Source of the DNA: Actinomycetes bacterium
GTDB taxonomy: Bacteria; Actinomycetota; Acidimicrobiia; Acidimicrobiales; RAAP-2
Length of the DNA: 64,000 nt
NCBI GenBank assembly: GCA_021848365.1
Contig: JAJZUS010000001.1
Location: 372,001-436,000, forward strand
Reading direction: 5' to 3'
Shown here: positions 41,775 to 51,703 of the stretch, one piece after another
Position numbering within the stretch: position 1 is the first letter of the stretch
How the letters are laid out: the number at the start of each line of letters is the position of its first letter
Position numbers and translations under genes: made by a program
Notes under the pieces: model-generated
What the model was told of the DNA's origin: nothing
Database searches by the model: none
Seen by the model: only the letters and a program-made list of their open reading frames with translations

Positions 41775-42451
41775 GCGAGGTCTTTACCCTGCGCGGACCG
41801 GTGAAGAAGGAGCGCCCGGCCCCGGCCGAGCGCTCGGTCGAGCGTAAGAGCGTCGAGGGGGCCGTCCTCGGGACGGTGGCCCTCGAGCCGTCGATCTTCG
41901 GGATCGAGCCGAACGTCGCGGTGATGCACCAGGTCGTGACGGCCCAGCTGGCCGCGCGGCGCGCCGGCACCCAGTCGACGAAGACTCGCGCCGAGGTCAC
42001 CGGTGGTGGCAAGAAGCCGTTCCGTCAGAAGGGCACCGGCGGAGCCCGTCAGGGAACCATCCGAGCGCCGCACTACCCGGGCGGTGGCATCGCGCTCGGG
42101 CCGAAGCCCCGCGGCTACGCCCAGCGCACGCCGAAGAAGATGATCCGCCTGGCGCTGAACTCGGCCCTGTCGGACCGCGCGGCCGAGGGTCGCGTGGCCC
42201 TGATCGACTCCTACGCCGCCTGGACCGAACCCAAGACCAAGCAGGCCGTCACCACCCTGAGTGCGCTCGGCCTCGAGGGCAAGGTGCTCGCCGTGATCGG
42301 ACGCGAGGACGCGGTGGCCTTCTATTCGTTCAACAACCTGCCGTCGGTCCGCACGATCGACGCCGGTGAGCTCAACGCCTACGACGTGCTGAACGCCGAC
42401 TGGGTGCTCTTCACCGACGAGACCCTTCCCGCCCTGAAGGAGGAGAACTGA
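41771..42451 (+). CDS. rplD: 50S ribosomal protein L4
   Basis: A 226-residue L4. The exit-tunnel loop GGGKKPFRQKGTGGARQGTIRAP is intact and the C-terminal globular part is complete. L4 is the autogenous regulator of the S10 operon in E. coli. The ATG at 41771 overlaps the rplC stop and is used rather than the longer open frame upstream. AGGTGTCCG precedes it. Confidence 0.96.
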   Translation: MSEVFTLRGPVKKERPAPAERSVERKSVEGAVLGTVALEPSIFGIEPNVAVMHQVVTAQLAARRAGTQSTKTRAEVTGGGKKPFRQKGTGGARQGTIRAPHYPGGGIALGPKPRGYAQRTPKKMIRLALNSALSDRAAEGRVALIDSYAAWTEPKTKQAVTTLSALGLEGKVLAVIGREDAVAFYSFNNLPSVRTIDAGELNAYDVLNADWVLFTDETLPALKEEN

Positions 42452-42741
42452 TGCGCGACGCAACGACCATCCTCATCCACCCCGTAGTGTCCGAGAAGAC
42501 CTACGCGCTGATGGACCGCCACACCTACGTCTTCGTGGTGGACCGCGACGCGACCAAGATCGACGTGCGCCAGGCCGTGGAGCAGGCCTTCGGGGTCAAG
42601 GTCCTGAAGGTCAACACCCTCACCCGCAAGGGCAAGAGGACTCGCAACCTGCGCACGGGCGTTCGCGGACGTCGTCCCGACACCAAGCGCGCCATCGTCA
42701 CCCTGCGCGAGGGTGACTCGATCAACCTGTTCGAGAACTAA
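42451..42741 (+). CDS. rplW: 50S ribosomal protein L23
   Basis: A 96-residue L23 at the tunnel exit, docking site for trigger factor and SRP. It contains [12 protein letters not shown] and [20 protein letters not shown]. It shares one base with the rplD stop (TGATG). Confidence 0.97.
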   Translation: MRDATTILIHPVVSEKTYALMDRHTYVFVVDRDATKIDVRQAVEQAFGVKVLKVNTLTRKGKRTRNLRTGVRGRRPDTKRAIVTLREGDSINLFEN

Positions 42742-42749
42742 GGACGGTC

Positions 42750-43583
42750 ATGGCTCTTCGTTCCCGCAAGCCCACGAGCCCGGGCCGTCGCTTCCAGACG
42801 GTCTCGGACTTCGCCGAGTTGACGACCTCTCGACCCGAGAAGTCCCTGCTCGAGCCCAAGCCCCGCACCGGTGGCCGCAACAGCTACGGCCGCAAGACCT
42901 CGCGTCACCGCGGTGGCGGCCATAAGCAGCAGTACCGCGTCATCGACTTCAAGCGCAACAAGGACGGCGTTCCGGCGACGGTCGCGACGATCGAGTACGA
43001 CCCCAACCGGTCGTGCCGCATCGCCCTGCTCCACTACGCCGACGGCGAGAAGCGCTACATCCTCGCCCCCCACGGCGTGAAGGTGGGCGACGTCGTCGAG
43101 TCCGGCCCCAAGGCCGACATCCGTCCCGGCAACGCCCTGCCGATGCGATTCATCCCGACCGGTTCGACCGTGCACAACGTCGAGCTGCGTCCCGGCGGCG
43201 GCGGCAAGCTCGGTCGCAGCGCCGGCATGAGCGTGCAGCTGGTCGCGAAGGACGGTGACTTCGCCACGCTGCGCCTCCCCTCGACCGAGATGCGCCGGGT
43301 GCCGATCGACTGCCGGGCGACGCTCGGCACGATCGGGAACTCGGAGCACGAGCTCATCAAGATCGGCAAGGCCGGCCGCAACCGGTGGCGCGGTGTGCGC
43401 CCCCAGACGCGCGGTGTGGCCATGAACCCGGTCGACCACCCGCTGGGTGGTGGCGAGGGCAAGACCTCGGGTGGACGCCACCCGGTGTCGCCGTGGGGCC
43501 AGCCCGAGGGCCGCACCCGCCTGCCCAAGGCCTCGGACAAGTTGATCATTCGACGTCGCCGCGGTCGCGGCTCGCGGAGGTAG
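42750..43583 (+). CDS. rplB: 50S ribosomal protein L2
   Basis: A 277-residue L2 needed for peptidyl transfer. It has [21 protein letters not shown] in the N-part and the C-terminal [21 protein letters not shown] with the conserved His. It lies 8 bp after rplW and 3 bp before rpsS. Confidence 0.97.
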   Translation: MALRSRKPTSPGRRFQTVSDFAELTTSRPEKSLLEPKPRTGGRNSYGRKTSRHRGGGHKQQYRVIDFKRNKDGVPATVATIEYDPNRSCRIALLHYADGEKRYILAPHGVKVGDVVESGPKADIRPGNALPMRFIPTGSTVHNVELRPGGGGKLGRSAGMSVQLVAKDGDFATLRLPSTEMRRVPIDCRATLGTIGNSEHELIKIGKAGRNRWRGVRPQTRGVAMNPVDHPLGGGEGKTSGGRHPVSPWGQPEGRTRLPKASDKLIIRRRRGRGSRR

Positions 43584-43586
43584 AAG

Positions 43587-43865
43587 ATGGGACGCAGCCT
43601 CAAGAAGGGGCCCTTCATTGACGGGCACCTGCTGAAGAAGGTGGACGCGCTGAACGCGGCCAACGAGAAGAAGGTCATCAAGACCTGGAGTCGTCGCTCG
43701 ACGATCATCCCGGACATGGTGGGCCACACCTTCGCGGTGCACGACGGACGGCGCCACGTACCGGTCTTCGTCTCGGAGTCGATGGTCGGTCACAAGCTGG
43801 GAGAGTTCGCCCCGACGCGAACCTTCAAGTTCCACGCCGGCCAGGAGAAGGCGGGTCGCCGCTAA
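43587..43865 (+). CDS. rpsS: 30S ribosomal protein S19
   Basis: A 92-residue S19 in the 30S head. It has [36 protein letters not shown] and [11 protein letters not shown]. Its stop overlaps the rplV ATG by one base. Confidence 0.97.
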   Translation: MGRSLKKGPFIDGHLLKKVDALNAANEKKVIKTWSRRSTIIPDMVGHTFAVHDGRRHVPVFVSESMVGHKLGEFAPTRTFKFHAGQEKAGRR

Positions 43866-44539
43866 TGCCCGGACCCAAGACCAACGAACGACCGGGGACT
43901 CGTGCGGTGCTGCGCGGATACCACATGTCGGCCTCCAAGGCCCGCGTGGTGCTCGACCTCATCCGCAACCAGGACGTCAACCTGGCGCGCGAGATCCTGG
44001 CGCACACCAACCGTGAGGCCGCCGACGTGATCGGCAAGGTCCTCGCCTCGGCGGTGGCCAACGCGGTGAACAACGACGGCCAGTCGGCGGACGAGCTCTA
44101 CGTCGCCGCCGCCTACGCCGACGAGGGCGTCACCCTCAAGCGCTTCAGTCCCCGCGCCCGTGGTCGAGCCGGCAAGATCCGCAAGCGCTCCTGCCACATC
44201 ACGATCGTGGTGGCCCGCCTCGACGAGGACCGCCTCGCCGTGATCCGCGCCGCGCGCAGCGCCCAGGCGGCCGCGTCGCGCGGCCGCCGCGTGGCGTCCT
44301 CGCGTCGTCGCGCCGACCAGCAGGCCAGCGTGAACCGTCGCGAGGCGGCCGCGGAGGCGGCGGCCCAGGCCGCGGCCGAGGCCCAGGCGGCCGAGGACCT
44401 CGAGGCGACCGACGTCGCCCCCGAGGGGGAGACGACGGAGGTCGCGCCGACGGACGTCGCGACGAGCGAGGCCGAGACCGTGGCGCCGGAGTCCTCCGAC
44501 GCGAGCGACGAGGCGACCGACACTGAGGAGACGAAGTAG
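43865..44539 (+). CDS. rplV: 50S ribosomal protein L22 with about 105-residue C-terminal extension
   Basis: A 224-residue protein. Residues about 1-120 are a normal L22 (MSASKARVVLDLIR; RFSPRARGRAGKIRKRSCHITIVV, whose hairpin lines the exit tunnel). The rest is extra: an Arg-rich stretch (about 130-160), then an Ala/Glu/Thr-rich acidic tail. Typical L22 is about 110-120 residues. The tail would project from the ribosome surface. rpsC starts on the next base. Confidence 0.95.
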   Translation: MPGPKTNERPGTRAVLRGYHMSASKARVVLDLIRNQDVNLAREILAHTNREAADVIGKVLASAVANAVNNDGQSADELYVAAAYADEGVTLKRFSPRARGRAGKIRKRSCHITIVVARLDEDRLAVIRAARSAQAAASRGRRVASSRRRADQQASVNRREAAAEAAAQAAAEAQAAEDLEATDVAPEGETTEVAPTDVATSEAETVAPESSDASDEATDTEETK

Positions 44540-45490
44540 ATGGGTCAGAAGGTCAATCCCTACGGGTTCCGCCTCGGCGTCACCACCGACTGGAAGTCGC
44601 GCTGGTTCAAGGAGAAGGGCTACCGCGAGCTGGTCATCGAGGACTGGAAGATCCGCGACTACCTGACGCGTCAGCTCGAGAGCGCCGCGGTCAGCCGCAT
44701 CGAGATCGAGCGCAACTCCGACCGCATTCGCGTCGACATCCACACCGCTCGTCCCGGCATCGTCATCGGTCGCCGCGGCGGGGAGGCCGAGCGCCTGAAG
44801 AAGGAGCTCGAGCGCATCACCGGTCAGCGCAACAAGATCTCCCTCAACATCCAGGAGATCAAGCAGCCGGAGCTCGACGCCGCCCTCATCGCCCAGGGCA
44901 TCTGCGACCAGCTGCTGCGTCGCGTGGCCTTCCGCCGCGCGATGAAGCGCGGTATCCAGACGGTCCAGAAGGCCGGGGCCCTCGGCGTGCGCATCCAGGC
45001 CTCGGGCCGTCTCGGCGGCGCCGAGATGTCGCGCACCGAGTCCTACCGTGAGGGTCGCGTCCCGCTGCACACGCTGCGCGCGGACATCGACTACGGCTTC
45101 CGTGAGGCCCGTACCTCGACCGGGCGCATCGGCGTCAAGGTGTGGATCTACAAGGGCGACATCCTGCCCTACCAGCTCACCAACGACGAGAAGATCGTCC
45201 GCGAGGCCGCTATGGCCGCCGGGGACGCCGTGCCGGCCGTCGGCGCGACCGGGCCCAAGGGCGTCGTGCGCGCCGGGGGCGGTCGTCGTCGCGTGAGTGG
45301 CGAGGGCGCGGCACCGGTCGAGGCACCGGCGGAGGCGCCGGCCGAGGCCGCGAACCGCGACGTGCCGCCCGCCGACCTGATCGCCGCCGGGGACGACGTC
45401 GAGCGTCGCCTCTCCCAGGAGGAGGAGATCGAGCGCCGCACGAACCAGGACCACACGGACACCCCGCACTTTCGAAAGGACGTGGAGTAG
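44540..45490 (+). CDS. rpsC: 30S ribosomal protein S3 with extended C-terminus
   Basis: A 316-residue S3. The KH domain ([20 protein letters not shown]) and the C-terminal domain ([31 protein letters not shown]) form the mRNA-entry helicase site. From about residue 218 a long Ala/Pro/Glu tail is added; usual S3 is about 210-280 residues. It abuts rplV with no gap. Confidence 0.96.
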   Translation: MGQKVNPYGFRLGVTTDWKSRWFKEKGYRELVIEDWKIRDYLTRQLESAAVSRIEIERNSDRIRVDIHTARPGIVIGRRGGEAERLKKELERITGQRNKISLNIQEIKQPELDAALIAQGICDQLLRRVAFRRAMKRGIQTVQKAGALGVRIQASGRLGGAEMSRTESYREGRVPLHTLRADIDYGFREARTSTGRIGVKVWIYKGDILPYQLTNDEKIVREAAMAAGDAVPAVGATGPKGVVRAGGGRRRVSGEGAAPVEAPAEAPAEAANRDVPPADLIAAGDDVERRLSQEEEIERRTNQDHTDTPHFRKDVE

Positions 45491-45492
45491 TC

Positions 45493-45930
45493 ATGTTGAT
45501 GCCCCGTAAGGTGAAGCACCGCAAGCAGCAGCGCGGGCGCATGGCCGGCGTCGCGAAGGGTGGCACCGAGCTCAGCTTCGGCGACTTCGGCATCCAGGCC
45601 CTGGAGGCCGGCTGGATCACGGCCCGCCAGATCGAGGCGGCCCGTATCGCGATGACCCGTCACGTCCGCCGTGGAGGGAAGGTCTGGATCCGGGTCTTCC
45701 CGGACAAGCCGGTCACCCAGAAGCCCGCGGAGACCCGTATGGGCTCGGGCAAGGGCAACCCGGAGTTCTGGGTCGCCGTCGTGAAGCCCGGCAAGGTGAT
45801 GTTCGAGCTCGGTGGCGTCGACGAGCCCTTGGCGCGCGCCGCCATGGAGCGCGCCATCCAGAAGCTGCCGATCAAGGCGAAGTTCGTGGTCCGTCCCGGG
45901 ACGCACGGCACCCCGGAGGTGACGATCTGA
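45493..45930 (+). CDS. rplP: 50S ribosomal protein L16
   Basis: A 145-residue L16 near the A-site. It starts with the family-typical [17 protein letters not shown] and contains the segment [20 protein letters not shown]. The ATG at 45493 is two bases after the rpsC stop, with GGAG in the rpsC end. The frame extends upstream inside rpsC but without similarity. Confidence 0.97.
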   Translation: MLMPRKVKHRKQQRGRMAGVAKGGTELSFGDFGIQALEAGWITARQIEAARIAMTRHVRRGGKVWIRVFPDKPVTQKPAETRMGSGKGNPEFWVAVVKPGKVMFELGGVDEPLARAAMERAIQKLPIKAKFVVRPGTHGTPEVTI

Positions 45931-46163
45931 TGGCCAGAACCAGTGAGCGTCGGGCCGAGTTCCGCGGACTCGGGGACCGTGAGCTCGTCGCGCGGCTCGG
46001 CGAGATGCGCCGCGAGTTGTTCAACCTGCGCTTCCAGCTGGCCACGGGTCAGTTGGACAACCCCTCGCGCATGGGCGAGGTGCGCCGCGACATCGCCCGC
46101 CTGGCGACGTTCGTGCGCGAGCGCGAGATCGCGGCCGCCGAGGCCGCAGGAGAGAGTGCCTGA
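45930..46163 (+). CDS. rpmC: 50S ribosomal protein L29
   Basis: A 77-residue two-helix protein at the tunnel exit with [25 protein letters not shown]. It shares one base with both neighbours (TGATGG start, TGATGA end). Confidence 0.95.
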   Translation: MARTSERRAEFRGLGDRELVARLGEMRRELFNLRFQLATGQLDNPSRMGEVRRDIARLATFVREREIAAAEAAGESA

Positions 46164-46435
46164 TGAGTGAGACCGAGCCGACCCGCGCGAACCCGCGCCG
46201 CGTGCGCGAGGGCATCGTGGTGTCCAACAAGATGAACCAGACGCTCGTCGTGGCCGTGAACGAGCGCGTCAGCCACCCCCGCTACGGCAAGACCGTCCAG
46301 CGCACCAAGAAGCTCTACGTCCACGACGCGGCGAACGACGCCCACGTCGGGGACCGCGTCCGGGTGCAGGAGACGCGTCCGCTGTCGAAGCTGAAGCGCT
46401 GGCGCCTGACCGAGATCGTGGAGCGTGCCCGATGA
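46163..46435 (+). CDS. rpsQ: 30S ribosomal protein S17
   Basis: A 90-residue OB-fold primary binder of 16S rRNA. It has [16 protein letters not shown] and the signature [15 protein letters not shown]. It overlaps rpmC by one base and rplN by 4 bp. Confidence 0.96.
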   Translation: MSETEPTRANPRRVREGIVVSNKMNQTLVVAVNERVSHPRYGKTVQRTKKLYVHDAANDAHVGDRVRVQETRPLSKLKRWRLTEIVERAR

Positions 46436-46800
46436 TCCAGCAGGAGTCCCGACTCAAGGTCGCCGACAACAGCGGCGCCAAGGAAGTGCTGTGCATTCGC
46501 GTGCTCGGCGGCTCGCGCCGTCGCTACGCGTCGATCGGCGACGTGTTCATCGCCACGGTGAAGGACGCCATCCCCGGCGCCGCCGTGAAGAAGGGCGACG
46601 TGGTGCGCTGCGTCGTCGTGCGCACCGCCAAGGAGAAGCGCCGCCCCGACGGGTCGTACATCAAGTTCGACGACAACGCCGCGGTGCTCATCAACGACCA
46701 GCTCCAGCCGCGTGGCACGCGCATCTTCGGGCCGGTCGGCCGGGAGCTGCGCGACAAGAAGTTCATGCGCATCATTTCGCTCGCCCCGGAGGTGTTGTGA
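46432..46800 (+). CDS. rplN: 50S ribosomal protein L14
   Basis: The 122-residue length is standard. It begins [20 protein letters not shown], has the bridge-forming [13 protein letters not shown] and ends [10 protein letters not shown]. It overlaps rpsQ (ATGA) and rplX (TGATG). Confidence 0.97.
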   Translation: MIQQESRLKVADNSGAKEVLCIRVLGGSRRRYASIGDVFIATVKDAIPGAAVKKGDVVRCVVVRTAKEKRRPDGSYIKFDDNAAVLINDQLQPRGTRIFGPVGRELRDKKFMRIISLAPEVL

Positions 46801-47105
46801 TGAAGATTCGCAAGGGTGACGAGGTGATGGTGCTCGCCGGCAAGTTCCGCGGTGAGCGAGCGGTCGTCGAGGAGGCCCGTCCGACGACGGAGCAGGTCAT
46901 CCTCGAGGGCCTCAACATCGCCAAGCGCCACACCAAGCAGACCGGCTCCATGATGCAGGCCGGGATCATCGACAAGCTGATGCCGATCCACGTGTCGAAC
47001 GTCGCGCTGTGGTGCGACGGGCACAAGGGTCCGGCTCGAGTCCACTACCGCGACGCGGACGGCGTGAAGGTGCGCGTCTGCCACAAGTGTGGGGAGGTGT
47101 TGTGA
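46800..47105 (+). CDS. rplX: 50S ribosomal protein L24
   Basis: A 101-residue L24 with a KOW motif at the start ([20 protein letters not shown]) and a C-terminal CHKCGEVL, a single CxxC. It initiates assembly of the 50S. ATG at 46800 is used; the frame is open upstream inside rplN but without similarity. It overlaps rplE (GTGA). Confidence 0.96.
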   Translation: MKIRKGDEVMVLAGKFRGERAVVEEARPTTEQVILEGLNIAKRHTKQTGSMMQAGIIDKLMPIHVSNVALWCDGHKGPARVHYRDADGVKVRVCHKCGEVL

Positions 47106-47659
47106 GCGAGCGTCCACGTCTTAAGGTGCGCTTCGACTCCGAGGTCCGCGCGGCGCTGCAGTCCGAGCTCGGGCTCGCGAACGTCATGCAGGTGCCGCGC
47201 CTGGAGAAGATCGTCGTCAACGCCGGTGTTGGCCGGGCGACCCAGCAGGCCTCCCTCCTCGAGGGAGCCCAGCGGGACCTGGAACTGATCACGGGCCAGC
47301 GACCGATCGTCACCCGGGCGAAGAAGTCGATCGCCAGCTTCAAGCTGCGCGAGGGCCAGTCGATCGGGGCGAAGGTCACCCTGCGCGGGGACCGCGCCTG
47401 GGAGTTCTTCGACCGGCTCCTCAGCCTCGCGATCCCCCGTATCCGCGACTTCCGCGGACTGTCGCCGAAGTCCTTCGACGGGCACGGCAACTACACCTTC
47501 GGCATCAACGACCAGCTGATCTTCCCGGAGATCGACTACGACAAGATCGACGCCCCGCGGGGCTTCGACATCACGATCGTCACGACGGCCGTCAACGACG
47601 AGCAGGGCCGCGCCTTCCTGCGCGCGTTCGGCTTCCCCTTCAGGCAGGAGACCCGATAG
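47102..47659 (+). CDS. rplE: 50S ribosomal protein L5
   Basis: A 185-residue 5S rRNA-binding L5. It has [36 protein letters not shown] and [20 protein letters not shown] start at 47102 within the rplX stop; GGGGAGGTGTT provides the ribosome site. Confidence 0.97.
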   Translation: MSERPRLKVRFDSEVRAALQSELGLANVMQVPRLEKIVVNAGVGRATQQASLLEGAQRDLELITGQRPIVTRAKKSIASFKLREGQSIGAKVTLRGDRAWEFFDRLLSLAIPRIRDFRGLSPKSFDGHGNYTFGINDQLIFPEIDYDKIDAPRGFDITIVTTAVNDEQGRAFLRAFGFPFRQETR

Positions 47660-47661
47660 AC

Positions 47662-47847
47662 ATGGCGAAGAAGTCGCTTCGAATCAAGCAGCGTCGGACG
47701 CCCAAGTTCTCGACGCGCGCCTACAGCCGCTGCGAGCGCTGCGGTCGGCCGCGTTCGGTGTACCGCAAGTTCGGGCTCTGCCGCATCTGCCTGCGCACCA
47801 TGGTGCACGCGGGCGAGGTGCCGGGCGTCACCAAGGCGAGTTGGTAG
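47662..47847 (+). CDS. rpsZ: 30S ribosomal protein S14, zinc type
   Basis: A 61-residue short S14 with a complete zinc ribbon (C24, C27, C40, C43). It begins [20 protein letters not shown], the actinobacterial/Gram-positive zinc form. It is also annotated rpsN. It lies 2 bp after rplE. Confidence 0.97.
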   Translation: MAKKSLRIKQRRTPKFSTRAYSRCERCGRPRSVYRKFGLCRICLRTMVHAGEVPGVTKASW

Positions 47848-47859
47848 GGAGGACCGGAC

Positions 47860-48264
47860 ATGACAATGACCGACCCCATCGCCGACATGCTGACGCGCAT
47901 CCGCAACGCCAACGCGGCCATGTTCGACCAGGTGTCCATGCCCAGCTCCAAGCTGAAGGAGAACCTCGCCCAGTTGCTGGTGAAGGAGGGATTCATCAGG
48001 GGCTACACGGTCGAGGCGGCCGACGGACGCCCCGGATCCACTCTGCGGATCGACCTCAAGTACACCCAGGACCGGCGCAAGTCGATCATGGGCATCAAGC
48101 GCGTCTCGAAGCCGGGACTGCGCATCTACACCAAGGCCGACTCGATGCCCAAGGTGCTCGGTGGCGTCGGCGTGGCCGTCGTCTCGACGAGCCGTGGGCT
48201 GATGACCGACCGCGAGGCCCGGCGGGCCCGACTCGGCGGCGAGGTGCTCTGTTATGTCTGGTAA
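47860..48264 (+). CDS. rpsH: 30S ribosomal protein S8
   Basis: A 134-residue S8. It has [15 protein letters not shown], the segment [22 protein letters not shown] and the C-terminal [10 protein letters not shown]. The ATG at 47860 follows GGGAGG. S8 represses the spc operon in E. coli; no target was identified here. Confidence 0.97.
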   Translation: MTMTDPIADMLTRIRNANAAMFDQVSMPSSKLKENLAQLLVKEGFIRGYTVEAADGRPGSTLRIDLKYTQDRRKSIMGIKRVSKPGLRIYTKADSMPKVLGGVGVAVVSTSRGLMTDREARRARLGGEVLCYVW

Positions 48265-48291
48265 GCCCACGTTGTCCCAGGAGGTCTGCTG

Positions 48292-48831
48292 ATGTCGCGC
48301 ATCGGACGCACCCCGATCACGGTGCCCGCGGGAGTGGAGGTGAGCGTCGCGGACGCCGTCATCACCGTGAAGGGGCCGAACGGCACCATGTCCCGCACGC
48401 TGCCCGCCGGCATCGACGTCGAGCGTGACGGCGACGTCCTCACCGTGACGCGCGCCTCGGACGAGACCCGTCTGCGCAGCCTGCACGGGCTGAGCCGCAC
48501 CCTCGTCGCCAACATGGTGACGGGGGTGACGTCGGGCTGGACCAAGGAGCTCGAGATCATCGGCGTCGGCTACCGCGCCGCCGCGGCCGGGCCCGACGCG
48601 CTCGACCTGGCGCTCGGCTTCAGCCACCCCGTGAAGTTCGCGGCGCCGGCCGGGGTCACCTTCGAGGTCCCGAGCCCGACGCGCGTCATCGTGAAGGGTG
48701 CGGACAAGGAGGTCGTCGGCCAGGTAGCCGCGTCCATCCGCAAGATTCGTAAGCCCGAGCCCTACAAGGGCAAGGGCGTGCGGTACCTCGGCGAGAAGGT
48801 GCTGCGCAAGGCTGGAAAGGCGGCGAAGTAA
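48292..48831 (+). CDS. rplF: 50S ribosomal protein L6
   Basis: A 179-residue L6 with two related domains. It starts [17 protein letters not shown] and has [14 protein letters not shown] near the end, which binds close to the sarcin-ricin loop. CAGGAGG precedes it. The stop overlaps the rplR ATG. Confidence 0.97.
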   Translation: MSRIGRTPITVPAGVEVSVADAVITVKGPNGTMSRTLPAGIDVERDGDVLTVTRASDETRLRSLHGLSRTLVANMVTGVTSGWTKELEIIGVGYRAAAAGPDALDLALGFSHPVKFAAPAGVTFEVPSPTRVIVKGADKEVVGQVAASIRKIRKPEPYKGKGVRYLGEKVLRKAGKAAK

Positions 48832-49187
48832 TGGCCCGGACCACTCGAGAGCTGCGCGAGCGTCGTCACGCCCGCATCCGTCGGCGTCTCGCCGGGACGC
48901 CGGAGCGACCGCGCGTCGCCGTCAACCGCAGTAACCGTCACATCTCGGCCCAGATCATCGACGACGTGGCGGGCCGCACGCTCGCGAGCGCGTCCTCGAT
49001 CGAGGCCGCGCTGCGCTCGACCGGCGGCGGGAACGTCGCGGCGGCCACGGCCGTGGCGACGGTGCTCGCCGAGCGGGCCCGGGCGGCGGGCATCACGACC
49101 GTGGTCTTCGACCGCGGCGGTTTCGACTACCACGGCCGCGTGGCCGCGTTCGCCGAGGCGCTGCGCGCCGGAGGATTGGAGTTCTAA
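48831..49187 (+). CDS. rplR: 50S ribosomal protein L18
   Basis: A 118-residue 5S rRNA binder. It has [27 protein letters not shown] and the C-terminal [20 protein letters not shown]. It shares single bases with rplF and rpsE. Confidence 0.97.
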   Translation: MARTTRELRERRHARIRRRLAGTPERPRVAVNRSNRHISAQIIDDVAGRTLASASSIEAALRSTGGGNVAAATAVATVLAERARAAGITTVVFDRGGFDYHGRVAAFAEALRAGGLEF

Positions 49188-49735
49188 TGGACCTCGAGCA
49201 GTTTGAAGAGCGGACCATCAAGGTCAACCGCGTCGCGAAGGTCGTGAAGGGTGGTCGTCGCTTCAGCTTCACCGCGCTCATGGTGATCGGCGACGGCAAG
49301 GGACACGTCGGCCTGGGGTACGGCAAGGCCAAGGAGGCCGGTCTGGCCGTCCAGAAGGGTATCGAGGAGGCGCGCAAGAACGTCTTCGAGGTGCCCCTCG
49401 CCGGCTCGACCATCGTCTACCCGATCATCGGCGTCTCGGGCGCCGGACGGGTCCTCATGAAGCCCGCCGCCCCCGGTACCGGCGTCATCGCCGGCGGTGC
49501 CGCGCGGGCCATCCTCGAGATGGCCGGCGTGAAGGACATCATCGCGAAGTCGCTCGGGTCCTCGAACGGCATCAACGTCGCCCACGCGACGATCGCCGGG
49601 CTCCAGGAGCTGCGTCGACCCGAGGTCATCGCGGCCCAGCGCGACCGCGCCCTCGACGAGGTCATCCCGTCGGGGACGCTGCGCGCCTACCGCGAGCGTC
49701 AGCGTGAGGGCGACCTGTTCAAGGTGGAGGGCTAG
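49187..49735 (+). CDS. rpsE: 30S ribosomal protein S5
   Basis: A 182-residue S5. It has [38 protein letters not shown] and [14 protein letters not shown]. The spectinomycin loop (VVKGGRRF) is normal. It overlaps rplR by one base. Confidence 0.97.
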   Translation: MDLEQFEERTIKVNRVAKVVKGGRRFSFTALMVIGDGKGHVGLGYGKAKEAGLAVQKGIEEARKNVFEVPLAGSTIVYPIIGVSGAGRVLMKPAAPGTGVIAGGAARAILEMAGVKDIIAKSLGSSNGINVAHATIAGLQELRRPEVIAAQRDRALDEVIPSGTLRAYRERQREGDLFKVEG

Positions 49736-49737
49736 AG

Positions 49738-49920
49738 ATGAAGCTCAAGGTCACGCAGATCCGTTCCTCGATCGCCACCAAGCCCAAGCACCGCGGCACG
49801 CTGCGCGCGCTCGGGCTGCGCGGCATCGGCCAGTCCAACGTCCTGCCCGACCGTCCCGAGATCCACGGGATGATCGCGCGGGTCCCGCACCTGATCTCGG
49901 TGGAAGAGGTGTCCGAATGA
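49738..49920 (+). CDS. rpmD: 50S ribosomal protein L30
   Basis: A 60-residue L30 with KVTQIRSSIATKPKHRGTLRALGL. The conserved Gly and basic residues are present. It overlaps rplO by 4 bp (ATGA). Confidence 0.96.
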   Translation: MKLKVTQIRSSIATKPKHRGTLRALGLRGIGQSNVLPDRPEIHGMIARVPHLISVEEVSE

Positions 49921-50402
49921 AGCTCCACGAACTCACGCCCGCCGCGGGCTCGACGCACCGACGCAAGGTCGTCGGTCGCGGCATCGGTGGTAAGGGTGGC
50001 AAGACCGCGGGTCGCGGCACCAAGGGCCAGAAGGCCCGTCGCCAGATCCCGGCCGGCTTCGAGGGTGGCCAGCTGCCCCTGATGCAGCGCGTCCCCAAGT
50101 TGAAGGGCTTCACCAACCCCTTCCGCGTGGAGTACACGCCGGTCAACCTCGACGCCCTCGCCGGGCTCGGCCTGGAGGAGGTCAACCCTGACGTCCTCGT
50201 GGCCCACGGCCTCGCGCGTCGCGGCGACCTCGTGAAGGTCCTCGGTCGCGGGACGATCGGCGCGCCGGTGCGCGTCGCGGTCCACGCCGCCTCGGCCTCG
50301 GCCCGCGCCGCCATCGAGGCGGCCGGTGGGTCGGTGACCCTGCTCGACCCGCCCTTCGCGGTCCGTCCGCCGGCCGCGGGCAACCAGCACCAGAACCGCT
50401 AG
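49917..50402 (+). CDS. rplO: 50S ribosomal protein L15
   Basis: A 161-residue L15. It has a Gly/Arg/Lys-rich N-terminus (GRGIGGKGGKTAGRGTKGQ) reaching into rRNA, a globular C-terminal part and a short Gln/His/Asn end (GNQHQNR). The ATG at 49917 overlaps the rpmD stop; the frame is open further upstream inside rpsE/rpmD without similarity. Confidence 0.96.
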   Translation: MKLHELTPAAGSTHRRKVVGRGIGGKGGKTAGRGTKGQKARRQIPAGFEGGQLPLMQRVPKLKGFTNPFRVEYTPVNLDALAGLGLEEVNPDVLVAHGLARRGDLVKVLGRGTIGAPVRVAVHAASASARAAIEAAGGSVTLLDPPFAVRPPAAGNQHQNR

Positions 50403-50412
50403 GGGGACCGCC

Positions 50413-51702
50413 GTGCTGCGTCGGCTGGCGAACATCTTCCGGGTCCCGGACCTTCGCAACAAGGTCCTGTTCACGGTCGCGATCATCGGTCTCTACCAGT
50501 TGGGGGCCAACCTGCCCATCCCCGGGGTCAGCTGGTCCCAGGTGCAGGTCCTGCAGTCCAAGGCCGGCGCGAGCGGCGTCCTCGGCTTCCTCAACCTGTT
50601 CTCCGGCGGGGCGCTCACGCGCCTCGCGGTCTTCGGGCTGGGGGTCATGCCCTACATCACGAGCACCATCGTGATCCAGCTGCTCACGACCGTGATCCCC
50701 AAGCTCACCGAGTGGCGCGACCAGGGGGCGGTGGGCGAGAAGCGCATCACCCAGACCACCCGGTACCTCACCATCGGGCTCGCGCTGCTGCAGTCGACCG
50801 GCCTCGTCTACGCCTTCCACGGCCACGACCAGGCCCTGCTCGGCTTCAACATCGACCTGATCCCGAAGTTCACGTTCTGGTTGGGGGCCTTCATGGTCCT
50901 CATCCTGACGGCCGGGACGGCCTTCGTGATGTGGCTCGCCGAGCTCATCACCCAACGCGGGATCGGCCAGGGGATGAGCCTGCTCATCTTCGCGAACGTC
51001 GTGGCCGGTCTGCCCTCGGGTGGCCGGGCGGTCTACGCCGAGGGCGGCCCGCTCAAGTTCTTCACCATCCTGGTGGTGTCCCTCGCGCTCCTGGTGTTCA
51101 TCGTCTTCATGGACAACGGCCAGCGGCGAATCCCGGTGACCTTCGCCCGCCGCGTGGTGGGGCGTCGCGAGATGGGCGGCAACTCGACCTACATCCCGCT
51201 CAAGGTGAACCAGTCGGGCGTCATCCCGATCATCTTCGCCTCGTCGGTGCTCTACATCCCGGTCCTGCTGTCGAACGTCGTCCCCTGGGCGGGCTTCCAG
51301 CACTTCGTCAACTCGTCGCTCCAGCCGACCAGCTTCTTCTACATCCTCTCGGACTTCCTGCTGATCGTGGCCTTCACGTTCTTCTACGTGTACATCGCCT
51401 TCGAGCCGCACCAGCAGGCCGAGCTCCTGCGTCAGCAGGGAGGCTTCGTGCCGGGCATCCGACCGGGGCTGCCGACCGAGCGCTACTTCGCGAAGATGCT
51501 CTCGCGCCTGACGACGGTCGGATCGGTCTTCCTGGGCTTCGTGGCGGTGGTGCCCGCGGTCCTCATGGCCCTGTGGAAGATCAACCGCTTCCCGTACTAC
51601 GGAACCACCCTGCTCATCGCGGTGGGCGTCGCCCTGGAGACCATGCGCCAGATCGACAGCCAGCTGATGATGCGCAACTACGAGGGCTTCCTCAAGCGCT
51701 GA
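50413..51702 (+). CDS. secY: Protein translocase subunit SecY
   Basis: A 429-residue channel protein with ten transmembrane helices. SecY signatures include YQLGANLPIPGV (lateral gate/plug region), GVMPYITSTIVIQLL, and the cytosolic loop ending RPGLPTERYF with its conserved Arg. GTG start at 50413 after AGGGGGAC. It pairs with SecE at 24810. It is co-transcribed with adk and map. Confidence 0.97.
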   Translation: MLRRLANIFRVPDLRNKVLFTVAIIGLYQLGANLPIPGVSWSQVQVLQSKAGASGVLGFLNLFSGGALTRLAVFGLGVMPYITSTIVIQLLTTVIPKLTEWRDQGAVGEKRITQTTRYLTIGLALLQSTGLVYAFHGHDQALLGFNIDLIPKFTFWLGAFMVLILTAGTAFVMWLAELITQRGIGQGMSLLIFANVVAGLPSGGRAVYAEGGPLKFFTILVVSLALLVFIVFMDNGQRRIPVTFARRVVGRREMGGNSTYIPLKVNQSGVIPIIFASSVLYIPVLLSNVVPWAGFQHFVNSSLQPTSFFYILSDFLLIVAFTFFYVYIAFEPHQQAELLRQQGGFVPGIRPGLPTERYFAKMLSRLTTVGSVFLGFVAVVPAVLMALWKINRFPYYGTTLLIAVGVALETMRQIDSQLMMRNYEGFLKR

Positions 51703-51703
51703 C

